A DNA stretch of 64,000 bases from Bugulina stolonifera (taxonomy: Eukaryota; Bryozoa; Gymnolaemata; Cheilostomatida; Bugulidae): contig OW285193.1 in assembly GCA_935421135.1 (NCBI GenBank), positions 6,752,496-6,816,495 of the forward strand, given 5' to 3'. Shown piece by piece: positions 1-11,229 of the stretch (position 1 is the first letter of the stretch; the number at the start of each line of letters is the position of its first letter). The notes beneath the pieces were generated by a model that saw only the letters and a list, made by a program, of their open reading frames with translations, did no database searches and was not told the DNA's origin. The translations under genes were made by a program, and so were the position numbers.

Positions 1-1374
1 AAATATTCTATACATGCAGCATTTGCATTGGAAATGAGTGTTGAGGTGGGTAGTCAGCGTCTCTAAAGAAGAATATCGGAAGAAAGAAGATGGAACACCT
101 TCTACGCAATGTCTGCAAATATACTGCTTATGAACATTCAAGTAATGAAAATAGTAATTGTGTAAGCCTTTCAAAAGTTCACTGCAAATATCACACATAT
201 AGAAACCAGTTATTGCACCTGTTAGATACATGTGTAGGCAGCCTTTCTCATGAGTTTGCAGTGAGAGAAAGGTTCTGAAGTGTCGTTGGCAATATTGGCA
301 GTAATGTGGTTTGCCTGATGGGTGAAGCAACAGGTGCTTCGACAACTGCTCACCACGATTGAATTTATGTGTACAATACCTGCAAAGATACTTAAGGTTT
401 TTTACATGTACTGTGCTCACATGATCTTCCAACAATGTCTGATCTTCAAATGATGCTTCGTAACAGTATTTACATTGGTTATGTGAAGGATGATAATGGT
501 GATGGTTGTTCAATTCCTCCCAGGAGAGAAATATCAGTTCAGCACATCCTTCCTCACATGGATAGCTACCAACTGTTTCAACTATGACCTCTTTTATCGA
601 TTGTGGTTGCAGCGTAGGTGAGGTTGTAGGACTGGAACTTGAGGTAAATGAAACATCTGGAGAATTTTCTGGTGTGTTTAGTGCTTTCAAGATTAGCAGT
701 TCAGTGGGAGTGGAGGTCGACATTCCAGTTTCATCGCTTAGATCTTTGTTACTTTCTTTACTTGATGCTTTAGAAGAAGATGGTTTACTTTGGTGAGAAG
801 AACTTGGTATGGTTGACCCAGATGATGATTTGATAGAAAGTGAACTCTCTGCGTCACCTGCATGTAAACTCACTATATCTGCAAATTCAATATTGTTATT
901 AACTAGACGTTGCAACGAGAAAACACCATTTTAATATTTTAATGACTAAACGAATTACTGGAAGTCCCTCAATTTGCTACATTGAGTGCATAGAATAGGC
1001 CACACGTGGAGAGCAAGAGAAATAGAATAAACTGCATTAGTGTTGTTCATATAGCTTCATAGATTCGCGGATTATCAATCACATTAACTTATTTCCCTGT
1101 CCTTGACGTGTTCAACTGCAAACCTAAGCAGTATTTGGTACAGCCTCGAGATACATCAAGTTGCTAAATTAACTTGTTATAACACAAAATACATGTAGTA
1201 CTCAATGCTTCAATTGGTGTTATATATGTACATTCATATTTGTACTATTCAGTATAAGGAACAGACTAATAATTTATACTGTTTGAGTTAATTTGAAAGC
1301 ATTATTATGCTCAGCACTCAGGTGTCAATTTATAAACAAAGTATAAAATATTAGCATGACATACCTTTGTCCAT
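1..1374 (-). CDS. C2H2 zinc-finger protein ZF1, 3' end beyond window
   Basis: Partial two-exon gene. Exon 1 is 1365-1374 (ATG plus 7 nt, reading MDK and the first base of the next codon), followed by a GTATGT donor. Exon 2 starts at 878 after a TTTGCAG acceptor and stays open to base 1. A Ser/Thr-rich N-terminal part of about 100 residues precedes a series of C2H2-type fingers. The first has Cys-x3-Cys and a His-rich end (NNHHHYH), and the next opens with QCKYC. At least six fingers are visible before the edge. The linkers are not the TGEKP type. It is a clear paralogue of the three plus-strand genes at 26-33.5 kb, sharing the PQSIKE motif before finger 1. A nuclear nucleic-acid-binding role is inferred from the family. 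The target is unknown. Confidence 0.85.
879..1364 (-). other. Intron 1 of ZF1
   Basis: GT-AG intron between the 10-nt first coding exon and the main exon. Nothing else was recognised in it. The ZF1 reading frame cannot extend into it, because stops occur upstream of the acceptor. Confidence 0.7.
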
Positions 1375-1727
1375 TTTTTCTGAAGTTGAGTAATCTCGGG
1401 TGCTTTTACTATTTGACTGAGCCTTGTACTCAAGTTGCACCATGCTTTTATCTACAGAATAGCTTGTAACAAGGCTACATGTATGCATTCTGTACAGCTC
1501 AGCTCATTTTCAAGTTTGATGAATCACCATTGTACAGTAATAGGGACTTGGAAGTTCATTTGTTTGCTATTCACAGTAGCTGTCCGAGTCTATTTAACTT
1601 AGCTTGCAAGTGATGGAAGTGTAATACTTATACAGATGACATATATCATGTGCATTTAGATGTAGCTACTGCTGAGTCTCGTACAATTAGTCTGGTGACA
1701 GAAAGTTTAGAAATTCCATTATTTGTA

Positions 1728-2472
1728 ATAATAGGTCACACTGTCCATTTGCTTAAACAGCCTCAGCTTGCCCGTTGGACATTATAGCAATCTAAATGCC
1801 AAGTAGTCGTCACGGTTCTATTATTTGTCTATGTCATAAATGTTCTGTACTTGCCTACGTATACATTTGACTCATATCTCTATTGTTATGTATGTTTTGG
1901 CCTTATCTTTATAATTATTACACTCTTCTACACTTTCTATACCTATGTAAATAGGGCCCACCTCTCAGAATCACATGTAAATAGCTTTTCAGCACCTTCT
2001 GTTGTACCCGACATGTCTTAGATCGGCATCGGGCTTCTGGCCGCCATCTTGTTGTGTAATTTCCAACGACACTGTGTCAGCCTTCTTTTAACTGATACTT
2101 TTTCCGGAAGATCTACTAGTATGTAAAGCGCACTGTTTTTGTGTTCATTGTCTCAGTTGATGCGTGGATCTCAATAAAGACACTTCTATTACTACTTATA
2201 CAGAGTCTTCTCTTATAGTATACTAGGCCGTTCCAGTTGACAAAGTTCCCGACCTTGCTTTCCTAACTGCCTACTAGGACTGAACATACTCTTACTCAGT
2301 ATAGCAAGATAGCATTAACTTGGAACCTCTTGAGTAGTCATTGGACCACTAGTACCTGTTGATCTTTCCTGTAATCAGAAGGCCTAGCACCCCTCATACA
2401 ATGTAGATTTTTAATTTTGGCAAGAGTTCGTCTTAGGACGGCATGCACACACTAAACCCAAAAACCATTGTA
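1728..2472 (+). repeat. Solo LTR-like repeat, family L1, copy 1
   Basis: Aligns over most of its length with the repeats at 10,200-11,125 and 62,802-63,604. Shared landmarks are a GGCTTC(C/T)GGC(C/T)GCCAT block, a Cys/Thr-neutral spacer without ORFs, CAATAAAGACAC (polyadenylation-like) and a CCATT(A/G)(C/T)A-type right end. Its left end is diverged, so the left boundary is approximate. No internal gag or pol region lies next to it. It sits just upstream of the toxin-like gene. Confidence 0.65.
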
Positions 2473-2796
2473 ATATGCAGTATAACATAATTACAAAATG
2501 TGAATATAAATCTACCTAAACAGCACATGTATATATTGCTTTCTACTAAATATGGCCTATTCATCAGAAGCTAGCCCAACATTAAATAATATCTAGAATT
2601 TTTAAATGATGAAAAAGTAGACATGATCATGGCCGGCGCAGTTTTCTGGTAGCAAGATTGATGACTTAGCATAATTTAGACACATTTTTACAATTTGATT
2701 CAAGCTGCTTTATGATTAGCATCCTGGCTGTTTGGTTGAGTCTTTAGCTTGTTGCATTGCCCTACTAGAAAGGTAACATCCCATAGTGCAGTGGTA
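2473..2796. other. Spacer between LTR copy 1 and toxin-like gene
   Basis: No gene recognised. It includes the probable 5' region of the following gene. The reading frame of that gene is open back to about 2749, but the first ATG is at 2797. Confidence 0.4.
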
Positions 2797-3687
2797 ATGA
2801 AAATGGATGTGGATAAACTAAAGGCAGGACATGCTTTCCAAACTCTTCTTGATGGATTGCTTGCTGGAAGCAAAACTAATGAGCTGTCTGGTAATAATAT
2901 GGGAGTAAAATTGATCAGAGAAGTTGGATTCAATGAAGGTACAATGGTGGAACTTTCCCAAGTGTGTGAAGAAGCATTCGGATGGCTGTATCGTAAGAGA
3001 TTACCATATTCGGTTCAAACTGACACACATTGTGCTGTGAAAAACGTTTTGTCATATGCTTGTGAACCATATCTTCAACAGAGAGATAGCTGCCCAGAAG
3101 TTGTCACTCAAAGAGAAAAGCTTATAGTAAAACTTTCAAAATGTGCAACTGAATTGGGAAAGGCAGCTAATAAACTAATGGAAGAAGAACACGCAATAAT
3201 TGGCATTATTCATTTTATGATAGTTGCTACTTTACATCTAACATTGCTGCAGGAGGTCCATATGATATATCAGCTTGGCATGCCAAAACAAGGAGCGACC
3301 TATTCCATGTACTCACTTGAACTGCAAGGGATAGCTGAAAAATATTCTTTTCACCTATCAAATATTTTTAAGACAATTGGAGAAAGCCGAAAAAGATGCC
3401 TAAGTGATGTAAAAATTACGACAGAGAAAATAATGCATACTGAACAAACTGCTATAACGGTAAAAGTTGTAGACCGATTTCTGAAGGGTTTTCTTATTGA
3501 CCGCACTGCATACGCTTACAATTCAGAAAGTGTTGAGAAAGTTAAGAGAAGATTACTTGCGGGAATAAAGCATGAACTCATATATTACAAAGAACGATGC
3601 CTAGATGGCTTAAATACATTACTTCTCAATCCACGCAAAGCAATCAACATTTGGAACCAACTAACTACATATTCAGAGGAAAAATAA
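2797..3687 (+). CDS. Intronless helical protein resembling delta-endotoxin N-terminal domain
   Basis: Uninterrupted 296-residue frame from ATG at 2797 to TAA at 3685-3687. It is predicted to be almost entirely alpha-helical. Residues about 128-160 form a hydrophobic helix with the core ATLHLTLLQEV. It is followed about 30 residues later by an amphipathic segment with a Tyr-x2-His-Leu pattern and a basic end (IGESRKR, near 195-200). The order and spacing of these two segments are what I recognise from the Endotoxin_N (pore-forming helical bundle) family, whose best-known members are bacterial. No signal peptide and no second or third toxin domain are visible, so it would be a single-domain form. 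Lack of introns contrasts with the neighbouring split genes and would fit either gene transfer or retroposition. The family call is from pattern recognition only. An unrelated helical protein is the main alternative. Confidence 0.5.
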   Translation: MKMDVDKLKAGHAFQTLLDGLLAGSKTNELSGNNMGVKLIREVGFNEGTMVELSQVCEEAFGWLYRKRLPYSVQTDTHCAVKNVLSYACEPYLQQRDSCPEVVTQREKLIVKLSKCATELGKAANKLMEEEHAIIGIIHFMIVATLHLTLLQEVHMIYQLGMPKQGATYSMYSLELQGIAEKYSFHLSNIFKTIGESRKRCLSDVKITTEKIMHTEQTAITVKVVDRFLKGFLIDRTAYAYNSESVEKVKRRLLAGIKHELIYYKERCLDGLNTLLLNPRKAINIWNQLTTYSEEK

Positions 3688-4108
3688 AATTGGCTCATTA
3701 AGTTCTAATGCAGAGTTTAGTCTGCATTATTGTTTAGGGCTGCTGCCCCTTTAGCCATCTGGCTTGTTGAAAAATTTTTATGCACCAAGAACTCAAGGCA
3801 TTGAACAACTTTTGCTTTGATGCTTTGTAAAATATGCTGAGCAAGTATCTTGTTTTTTGAACTGATATGTCTCTTATACAGAGCAATGACATTTTAACTT
3901 TGAGTTTTAAAACTTGCAACTAGTCACAATTACATGTATGAGTCTGTGCCACTCCTGACCATGTTGATGTCATGATTGTTCTAGGCCATGTATCATGCGT
4001 AATAATAATATTACAGCTGACATATTATGTCAGTTACTACAGCAATGGTTACAATAATTAACTCAATTCTGTCACAGCCTATTCTTTTATTTTACATGTG
4101 CATTTTAG
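3688..4108. other. Unassigned spacer
   Basis: No gene, RNA or repeat recognised between the toxin-like gene and the WD40-like exons. Confidence 0.3.
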
Positions 4109-4405
4109 GCCAATCACAGAGATGCTTTACTCATGTTGAAAAGTATGACAATGTATGTCGTGTATCAGTACATCCCTCAGGAAAATTACCATATAGGTTA
4201 TCGAAGGGTTGAAAGGTGATGCAATATATGGTTGTTCTAGGGGGGTACCCTAGAACACCCACAGTGTCAATACATTTTTGTAAAATGACAACTGTGGCTG
4301 TTATATTATTATATAGCTACAAGTACATTGCGTCATGAATGAACGGTCTATTGATTGCAGGCCAGTTGGATCAGCTTTGAGTGGGGGTGGACAACTGATT
4401 ATTTG
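4109..4405 (+). pseudogene. WD40-repeat fragment in two exon-like blocks
   Basis: Block 1 (4109-4196) follows CATTTTAG and ends before GTTATC. It encodes a stretch ending in CRVSVHPSGKLPY. Block 2 starts at 4361 after TTGATTGCAG and encodes SALSGGGQLIIW. The phases fit: AG at the end of block 1 joins G of block 2. Together they give one blade of a WD40 propeller (HPSGK, then SGG, then IW). No other blades, start codon or convincing donor after block 2 were found, so this is more likely a gene fragment or decayed gene than a complete one. The intervening 160 bp contain the hairpin at 4233-4257. Confidence 0.35.
4233..4257. repeat. Short hairpin, family H, copy 1
   Basis: Perfect 10-bp inverted repeat TGTTCTAGGG / CCCTAGAACA around a 5-nt loop. 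It is followed by GTCAATACATTTTTG. A similarly built hairpin with a similar 3' flank lies at 25,605-25,637. Confidence 0.7.
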
Positions 4406-6077
4406 GTCTCAAATGATAATATGGCTAAATTTAATTCATATTTTTCTTGTACAAGTAGTTTTGATGTTCTTCTACTTCTTATTCACATTTGCAGCACCTT
4501 TGGTATGTTGACCATAGCCTATGCAGTAACTTCTAATTTTGTCAATGTTACCCCCAACAGCAAGCATGCTTTAGCTCAGGTTTTTTAGAAGGAATGCTCT
4601 TTTGACTAGGGCATCAACCATGAGGCCCATTATAAATAAGTGGAAAGGACCTAAAGGCTATTTATTATTAATAATGTAATTGTCTTCTCTTGAAATGAGT
4701 TTTCCAACCTCCATCTTGCATATTATGCAGACTGCTTCAGTTTCAGTTTGTTTCTTTGTCCTACTGCTTGAACTTTAGAATGGAACCAGCTGTTGGCTGA
4801 AAAGGGAGAAGTTCAGCATTAGCTTCACAAATCACTTACTTCTCAAACTCTGACTATCACTGTGTAGTATTTCTTTAGTGTAAATTGCAATCATTTATAA
4901 TGATAATTATATATAATAATTATAATATTCAGTAATATAAAATATTGATATTCTGTTGAGTATTTTTATTTTTATTTTGGACCTACTCGATACTTACACT
5001 ATTACTATACTTTTACTAAACTACATGTGATTTTAATTCCCCATAGTCATTATCATATAATTATGCTATAGAAGCCATATGATGTGGTATGACATATGAA
5101 TAATTTATGCAATATTATTACATAACAACTTTAAGATAATCAATCCAATGCGTGAATTTCAATATAAATTAAATTTATAATAATAATAATAATAATCATT
5201 ATAATATAATTAAATAAATAGTCAATAGTTTAAATGATTTTAACAATTATTCATATTGTTTAAATTAATATAAAATAGTGTAAAATAAGTATAATTATAA
5301 CAATCATATTTTAGGCCTAAATGTCTACCAATTTTATTTTTGAATTAGAATTTATTATTGTTTTCATTTGCCAACATCGTAAATGGCTAAAAACTGAAAA
5401 GAAGTAAGCAGACACAATAATCTCCATATGAATGCGGACATTATATTACTAATTTAAATTCTTATACTAGCATATGGTATAGGTCCCTATGCGTATTATT
5501 AGTATTATAAAATTTAATAATGTAATACTCGTATGAACAAATAATTAAATTAAATTATTATATTATTGGTAATAGGCCTAATTACAGCATAGTTATATAA
5601 AAACAAATTATAGTAAATAATAAAATGTGATTAAATTTTAATTTTTTATTAAATTGTTTACCCTGTTAATAACATAAACGCTGAAAACTAACTTTAAAGG
5701 TAATATTAATTGAGTATTTAATAAGGCCTTTTACTGTGTAAGCCCTATCCTTACAGTGGTAACGGGGCATTTCACAAAGACAGATAAAACAGGACATTTC
5801 ACTACCGGACTGTTCGAAACTGTTTTGGTTATTTTTAGAGGAGCACAACTTACATACAATTAATTTCAAATAAATAAAAGATAATTTTGAAAATAGAAAT
5901 TATTTGAAGTCTAGGGTTTAGAGGTTTCAAACTGCCTGGTGTTGAACTGTCCAGTTTCGAAAGGTCCTGTTTTGAACTGTCCTTTCCGAACAGTCGCAAA
6001 ATCCCTCCCAATCGTGCAAATCAATTTTTTGAAAGTTTCCAAGTTGTAGTAGGCCTAAGTTTTATCATGTAAGGCAG
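4406..6077. other. AT-rich gene-free stretch
   Basis: Very AT-rich from about 4860 to 5660, with runs such as (TAA)n at about 5180-5195. No ORF of interest. At 5930-6005 there is a block with TTTCCGAACAGTCGCAAAA that recurs near 61,550. Confidence 0.5.
5930..6010. repeat. CGAACAGTCGCAAA repeat block, copy 1
   Basis: Contains alternating AACTGTCC and TTTCGAA words and ends in CGAACAGTCGCAAAATC. A related block lies at about 61,525-61,575, where the word is followed by TTCGCC. Extent of the repeat is uncertain. Confidence 0.35.
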
Positions 6078-7304
6078 CAGAGCTGGGTCCAAGTCATAGG
6101 TTTGACTTGACAAGAATTTAATTCACGAGTCGACTTGATTTGGACTTGCCAACTTGGTGACTTGACTTTGACTTGCACATCAATGTGACTTCACTTGACT
6201 TAATTTGAAAATCTGAATTACTTGTGACTTAGGACTTTGAATTGGGGTATACCAAGTCAATGTGACGGATAAAATTGTGTACACTGTTTAGCCAACGTAA
6301 AAAAACAAGTCTTAATTGTCTACCCACATATCACTTTCCTCAGAGTATATCAAGGTTAGGGGTTTGAGACTATGCACTACAATATGAACTAGTTTGGAAT
6401 TACAGGGTAGCTAGTTGACACCCCCTTATCGTGTGCTGCTTACGTCCGATTAAACACTGTATCACCATTACTAATGTACAATACCACATGACCAGTCTAG
6501 ATATCAGTGCCAATATCATTCATTACATCATCTATAGACTGGTTCTTTATCATAGTTGAATGGCATGCATACCCAGCTAAACTTTTGCATGGTTTGAAAC
6601 AGAGTTGTGTCCCAGTCGACTTGCAAGTCAACAAGTCAAGCCATTTTTTAAAACTTTGGAGGCAAGTCAAGTCCATGTCGAGTTAGTGCTACCTTAAGTC
6701 AAGTCAGCTGTCATGCAAGTCACAAGTCAAGTTCAAGGCCGCTTGTCTACTTGCAAGTTAAAATGCAAGTCAAGTGGGAGACAACTTCAAGATTATTGTA
6801 CATCTTTCCAAACATCACTTTTTTTCTTTTAGTAGACATTCCAATGCATGAAAAACCATGCCAAAATGTAGTTGGATGGGCATGTATGCTACAACTAGTT
6901 TATGTATGTAGCAATATTGGCACTACAGTTGAGACTGGTCATGTAGTATTATATACAGTATTGGTGACGGTGATACTGTGTTACATAGCATATAAACAGA
7001 ACATGGGACAGTACAGAGTGTCCACTGGCCAGTCCTGCAATTCCAGTCTACGTATTGTAGTTTAATTGACTAATTATTGCATTGTGCATTGTATTCACTA
7101 CTTACACCATACTACTTGCACTACTTTATTCTCCACATTGACTTGACAGAACCCAAGTCAAAATCACAAGTCATTGCTGCGTCCAAGTCAAGTCACATTG
7201 ATATGCAAGTCAAATTCAAATCAAGTCAGCGTGTTGACAAGTCCAAGTCAAGTCGACGTATGACTTGACTTAGCAAGTCAATCTATGACTTGGACCCAGC
7301 TCTG
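6078..7304. mobile_element. Non-autonomous TIR element rich in CAAGTC words
   Basis: Bounded by perfect terminal inverted repeats of at least 20 bp that begin CAGAGCTGGGTCCAAGTC. Both arms are packed with CAAGTC/GACTTG words in opposite orientation (6080-6250 and 6610-6770 on the left, 7150-7290 on the right), so the element can fold on itself. It encodes no transposase. The CAGAG start resembles hAT ends, but I see no matching 8-bp target duplication (TAAGGCAG on the left, GTATGCAA on the right). Superfamily is therefore inferred. Confidence 0.75.
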
Positions 7305-7371
7305 GTATGCAATAGATTGCAATGTTTATTAAAAAGGCGATGTTTTGTAAAAAAACCTGTCAATGTTTTTT

Positions 7372-7498
7372 GAAGTTGTCTCCCACTTGACTTGAGACTT
7401 GCATTGTACACTGACTTGAAGCAGCTCTGACTTGACTTCAACTTGGCTTGCCTCCAAAAGTTTACAATGAGTCGACCTGTTGACTTAGATCCAGCTCT
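7372..7498. mobile_element. Fragment of a second CAAGTC-type element
   Basis: Contains TTGACTTGAGACTTGC words and ends in GACTTAGATCCAGCTCTG, a diverged copy of the terminal repeat of the element at 6078-7304. Only one end is present. Confidence 0.55.
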
Positions 7499-8047
7499 GT
7501 TGGATAGAGACTGAAATAAGAAGTTTAAATTTAGCTTTGTTATGTAGTGAACTACAACTATCCTACGCATCCCATAGGAGACTGTGCCAAGGAGCTGTGC
7601 ACCTATTGGCTAGCAGGATAAACGGATTTACGGTAGCTAGCCGACTTGTAGAAGATTGCAACCCTTATCTTCATAAACTTTGGTGAGTGAAGACAGGGGT
7701 TTCTTTGTACCCGATTGCTTGTTGCTGTAGGTTAGCTAAGGATAAGGTGAAAAGGTGAAGGGATGAAGAAAAAACTTAAACTGTCCTAGGTTATTTGAAC
7801 TCCAAAACTGAACCAACTGTCAAAACCATGTAGGCTGCAGTGCTTTACTACAACCAACTAGAAGACCAAATGCAGCCCAGTAAATTTCTTACAATCAATT
7901 CAGACCGGTGCTTATTATACAGTCATGTAGATATAGGCCTAAATAACATTATTTATATTTATGTAAATGATTGATCAAAACTTCATCTGCTCAAACCATT
8001 ATTGCATTAACTAGTAGTTATAATATTATATTCCATATTATTTTCAG

Positions 8048-8166
8048 GATTTTTATTTGATGGAAGGAAAAGACAGAAAGATGCAGACACTTGGCAGCCA
8101 CCAGAAAGTGTGGTTCCAACATCAAAGGAAGAGTCAGACTTATGTGGGAGCAAATCCTATGAAGCT
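8048..8166 (+). other. Exon-like island of unknown gene
   Basis: 119 nt between TTATTTTCAG and GTAAGC. One frame is fully open and reads FLFDGRKRQKDADTW at its start, then continues Pro/Ser/Glu-rich to SYEA. It ends in phase 0. The next exon-like acceptor (9826) would add an immediate TAA, so it could be the C-terminal end of a protein. It may belong with the WD40-like blocks upstream, but this cannot be shown. Confidence 0.25.
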
Positions 8167-8539
8167 GTAAGCAAAAATTCCCTAGTGTATTATTGTACTT
8201 AGGATGCCTGCCTGGTTGGTCAAAACTAGATTAAACATATAATAGTAGGCTAAATGTGTCACATATGACTAAAATTGTTTAAGGTAAACAGACAGGATAG
8301 GCCTACTTGACCTGCATTTCAGCCATGCAATGCCCTAACCAACATGTATTACAAAGTGTATAAATTTACACCTAGTAGTATATATTTGTAAAGAACATGC
8401 ATGCTGTCAAACTACTTTGGGTTGTGATTGAACATCATGGCACTTCTGACAGAGTCATGTTTTTTTTCATTTATTTATATTAGTTTATGTCATCATTATT
8501 CAAATAGTAGTGATATTAAAATAAGGTAATAGAACATGG

Positions 8540-8735
8540 GGCTAATCAGATAGTTCGAAACTAGAGTTGTGACAGCCCCATTCCAGAGGTTCGCCAGCCA
8601 CAGAAGGCTGACACATGCAACCAGGGACACACGCTGCGCCCACCCACTATGCATCAAGCTCCCAGAGATGAGCAGCCAGGTGTCCCGCATAGACCCCACC
8701 GGGGAGGCCTCGTAGGTCCCACGCATGCTCACCAA
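8540..8735. other. GC-rich patch in AT-rich DNA
   Basis: Locally GC-rich segment (around 8570-8725, for example CACGCTGCGCCCACCC and CCCCACCGGGGAGG). ORFs cross it but no protein family is recognised. It may be a fragment of an unidentified mobile element. Confidence 0.25.
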
Positions 8736-9825
8736 ATAGATTAGCGGCAGTAAAATAAATAGACCTCTTTCCCAGTTCCGAATTAACTTTAATTGATTTC
8801 AGTGGATTTTTCAATGTCATGGGGTGTACAGTCTCAATTAAATTAAGATTATTAAGTTGATTGTTAAAGTTGACCTTCTTTGCAAACCCACTATTTAGCA
8901 CCATGGCTGTCATAGCTTTATAATCATATCTAAACTGTTAGTGGAGTAACTATCTCATGCTAAACTGCACGAAAAGTAGTCAAAAATGGTTAAAATTTCC
9001 ATGATAATGTTTTCAGTGAGAGTTACCCACCCTTACTAATAATGTCAATTCGCATAAATTGTATCCGATTTTCTCAACTTTTTCACGCTGTACATTGTAT
9101 CAAATAGTCAAACCTGCTATCATAGTAAACATGTCCTTGTATAATATGTATTTCTAGGTAACACAAGCATGTGGGGGAGAGACTACTCTGATTCTATTTA
9201 GATACATGGGAGATCTTCTAATGACTTTAGAGAAAAGCTAACTATGTCTATCATGCTCTTCGCAGGGTTGTTTGTTAGTAAGTGAAAATTTGGCTAATGA
9301 ACTTAATAGAAAAATGGTAGCCGGTTGTTTTACCATTCTTGTCATAGTTATGGGTGCACAAAATTAGTTTAGATTGCAGGTCACTACACCTTGTTTGCAC
9401 AACAACCTCTCACAGTTGCAACTTAGCTTATACACATACTTAGATGATTGCCTTTCTCATGTATTCACAATAATATAGATCTCTGTTGACACGTACAAAT
9501 AGTCTCTAACAATCAAGCAGTCCCGTGTAATATATTTCTGATCGAGTATTTATGTCAGTTCAGTCATTAATATTGTATCTTTCTACAAAATTATGAGATA
9601 CCATGCTCCATGATGCCGCCGAGTTTAAAAATAGATATTTTGATAGAACCCCTAGTTTTATTATAAGATAAATATTGGCATGGGTTAATTAATGTAATGA
9701 TAGAGGGTAGCACTAGCCCTATTGTATAATTTTATTTCTACTGTTTCTACATTTAATCCTAGTGGCCAGGTGAACTGTCTGCATAAGTAATGATGATCAA
9801 CCTTTTGTTGTTTTATGTTTCAGTA

Positions 9826-9897
9826 ATGATGGGCTTACGAAGAAGAAAGATACTTCACTCCTATGCTCCCTTTCCTACTAATGGATTCAACTACAGG
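9826..9897 (+). other. Exon-like island following TTTCAG
   Basis: About 72 nt between TTTATGTTTCAG and GTACTGTATG. One frame reads MMGLRRRKILHSY. In the phase left by the island at 8048-8166 it starts with TAA instead. No family recognised. Confidence 0.15.
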
Positions 9898-10199
9898 TAC
9901 TGTATGTCACAATTAAAATAAATGATATATTTGTACAATGTAGGTCCTAAATCAGTGGTATTCAATTCAAATTTTAATAAATGTACATGTATGTTTGGTA
10001 CATACATGTGCAAGTCCCTGGCTTAGCAATCATTTATTGTGTTTTATTGTTATTCATAGTCTTGGCCAGCAATCTGAAAATTTCAGCGACTGATGCCTGC
10101 ATTTGTGCTGCATTAATGTCGTATTCAACCACATTTCATGCAGTTTTACAAACTGAAATGCATGTGAACACACAGCCATATTATATGTACATGTAATAT

Positions 10200-11125
10200 T
10201 GTGATGGTCTGGACAACTCCTAAAGGCCGACCCCGATGGCCGAGCCCGACCACCTAGGAACATTAACATTATGGTGCTGTGTCTAGACTACTTGCTAGAA
10301 CAGCAGAAACCAGACTCTAATTCCTATATGGCTCCCTGGATAAACAATAGTCTTAATTACATTATCAGGCCATAAGCCGACCCCGACTGTTAGTCTAAGT
10401 GTCTATAATTAGTTAGGCATTGTTATTGTATACTTTACTGTACTTTTCCATGACGTATATGTCTGGCTTTGCTTGTACTCTGTACTACTTAACCTTATAC
10501 CATTGTACGCTCATGTATGGCATTTACTGAGTCATTATGTTGGTCTACTATATCTATAATTAGCTACCCATTGTTATTGTACATTACTGGTATTATTCCA
10601 TGACGTATATCCGTGTTATAGCACTCCTTTGTGTCCTTCTGCGAAGGTTAATGGTATTAATAGACCTTGCGCCAGACTTGTTTTGATTATAACGTAATGC
10701 TCTAGTACCGTTGTATATATATGTCGGGCTTCCGGCTGCCATATTGTTGCGCAAGTTCCGGACGACCTCATGTCGTCTTTCCTAACACTAGTCGGGCGAA
10801 AGTTCTCCTACTATATAAAGGCCACTGTTTTTACTGTTCATTGTCTCAGTCTTCACTTGGCTTTCAATAAAGACACATCTATACTTGATACAGAGACTTT
10901 CACTTCCTTTTGCCAGGTCATTCGCCTTGCGAACTGCCTACTAGGTCAGATCACTCTCTTTCATTGTATAGTCTGAAGGTCGGACTTGAGATCAGATGGG
11001 TCGTCTTAGGTAGTATTTGGGCTATCTTTCATGTAATGCGAAGTCCTATTCCCACTCATAGGCACTTCATTTCTGGGTCGACAGTCGTCCAAGGACGACC
11101 GCACCAAATCACAGAAACCATTACA
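10200..11125 (+). repeat. Solo LTR-like repeat, family L1, copy 2
   Basis: Starts TGTGATGGT and ends CCATTACA, with ATAT on both sides. The two ends form an inverted repeat, and adding the flanking ATAT extends it to ATATTGTGATGG / CCATTACAATAT. Inside are a TATATAAAGG promoter-like box at about 10,812 and CAATAAAGAC at about 10,865. Aligned to copies at 1.7-2.5 kb and 62.8-63.6 kb, same orientation. No coding interior. Confidence 0.75.
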
Positions 11126-11136
11126 ATATCGCTAGT

Positions 11137-11190
11137 ACCTGGCAATGTACCTGGCCGCTATGTACCTGGCCGCTATGTACCTGGCCTCTA
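11137..11190. repeat. Short tandem repeat TACCTGGC
   Basis: Three to four units of about 16 bp (TATGTACCTGGCCGC) directly after the right end of LTR copy 2. Confidence 0.7.
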
Positions 11191-11229
11191 GCTTGGGAGC
11201 CCAGTCACCTGTTTGATCCTCAACCCATG

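Noticed and set aside
90..796. Plus-strand short frames opposite ZF1
   Set aside because: Shadows of the minus-strand zinc-finger exon, which has the recognisable Cys/His pattern.
2700..2933. Minus-strand 77-codon frame overlapping the toxin-like gene
   Set aside because: Overlaps the start of a long plus-strand frame with far better coding evidence.
10770..11191. Short frames within LTR copy 2
   Set aside because: They lie across TATA-like and polyadenylation-like LTR signals and are not conserved as frames in the other two copies.
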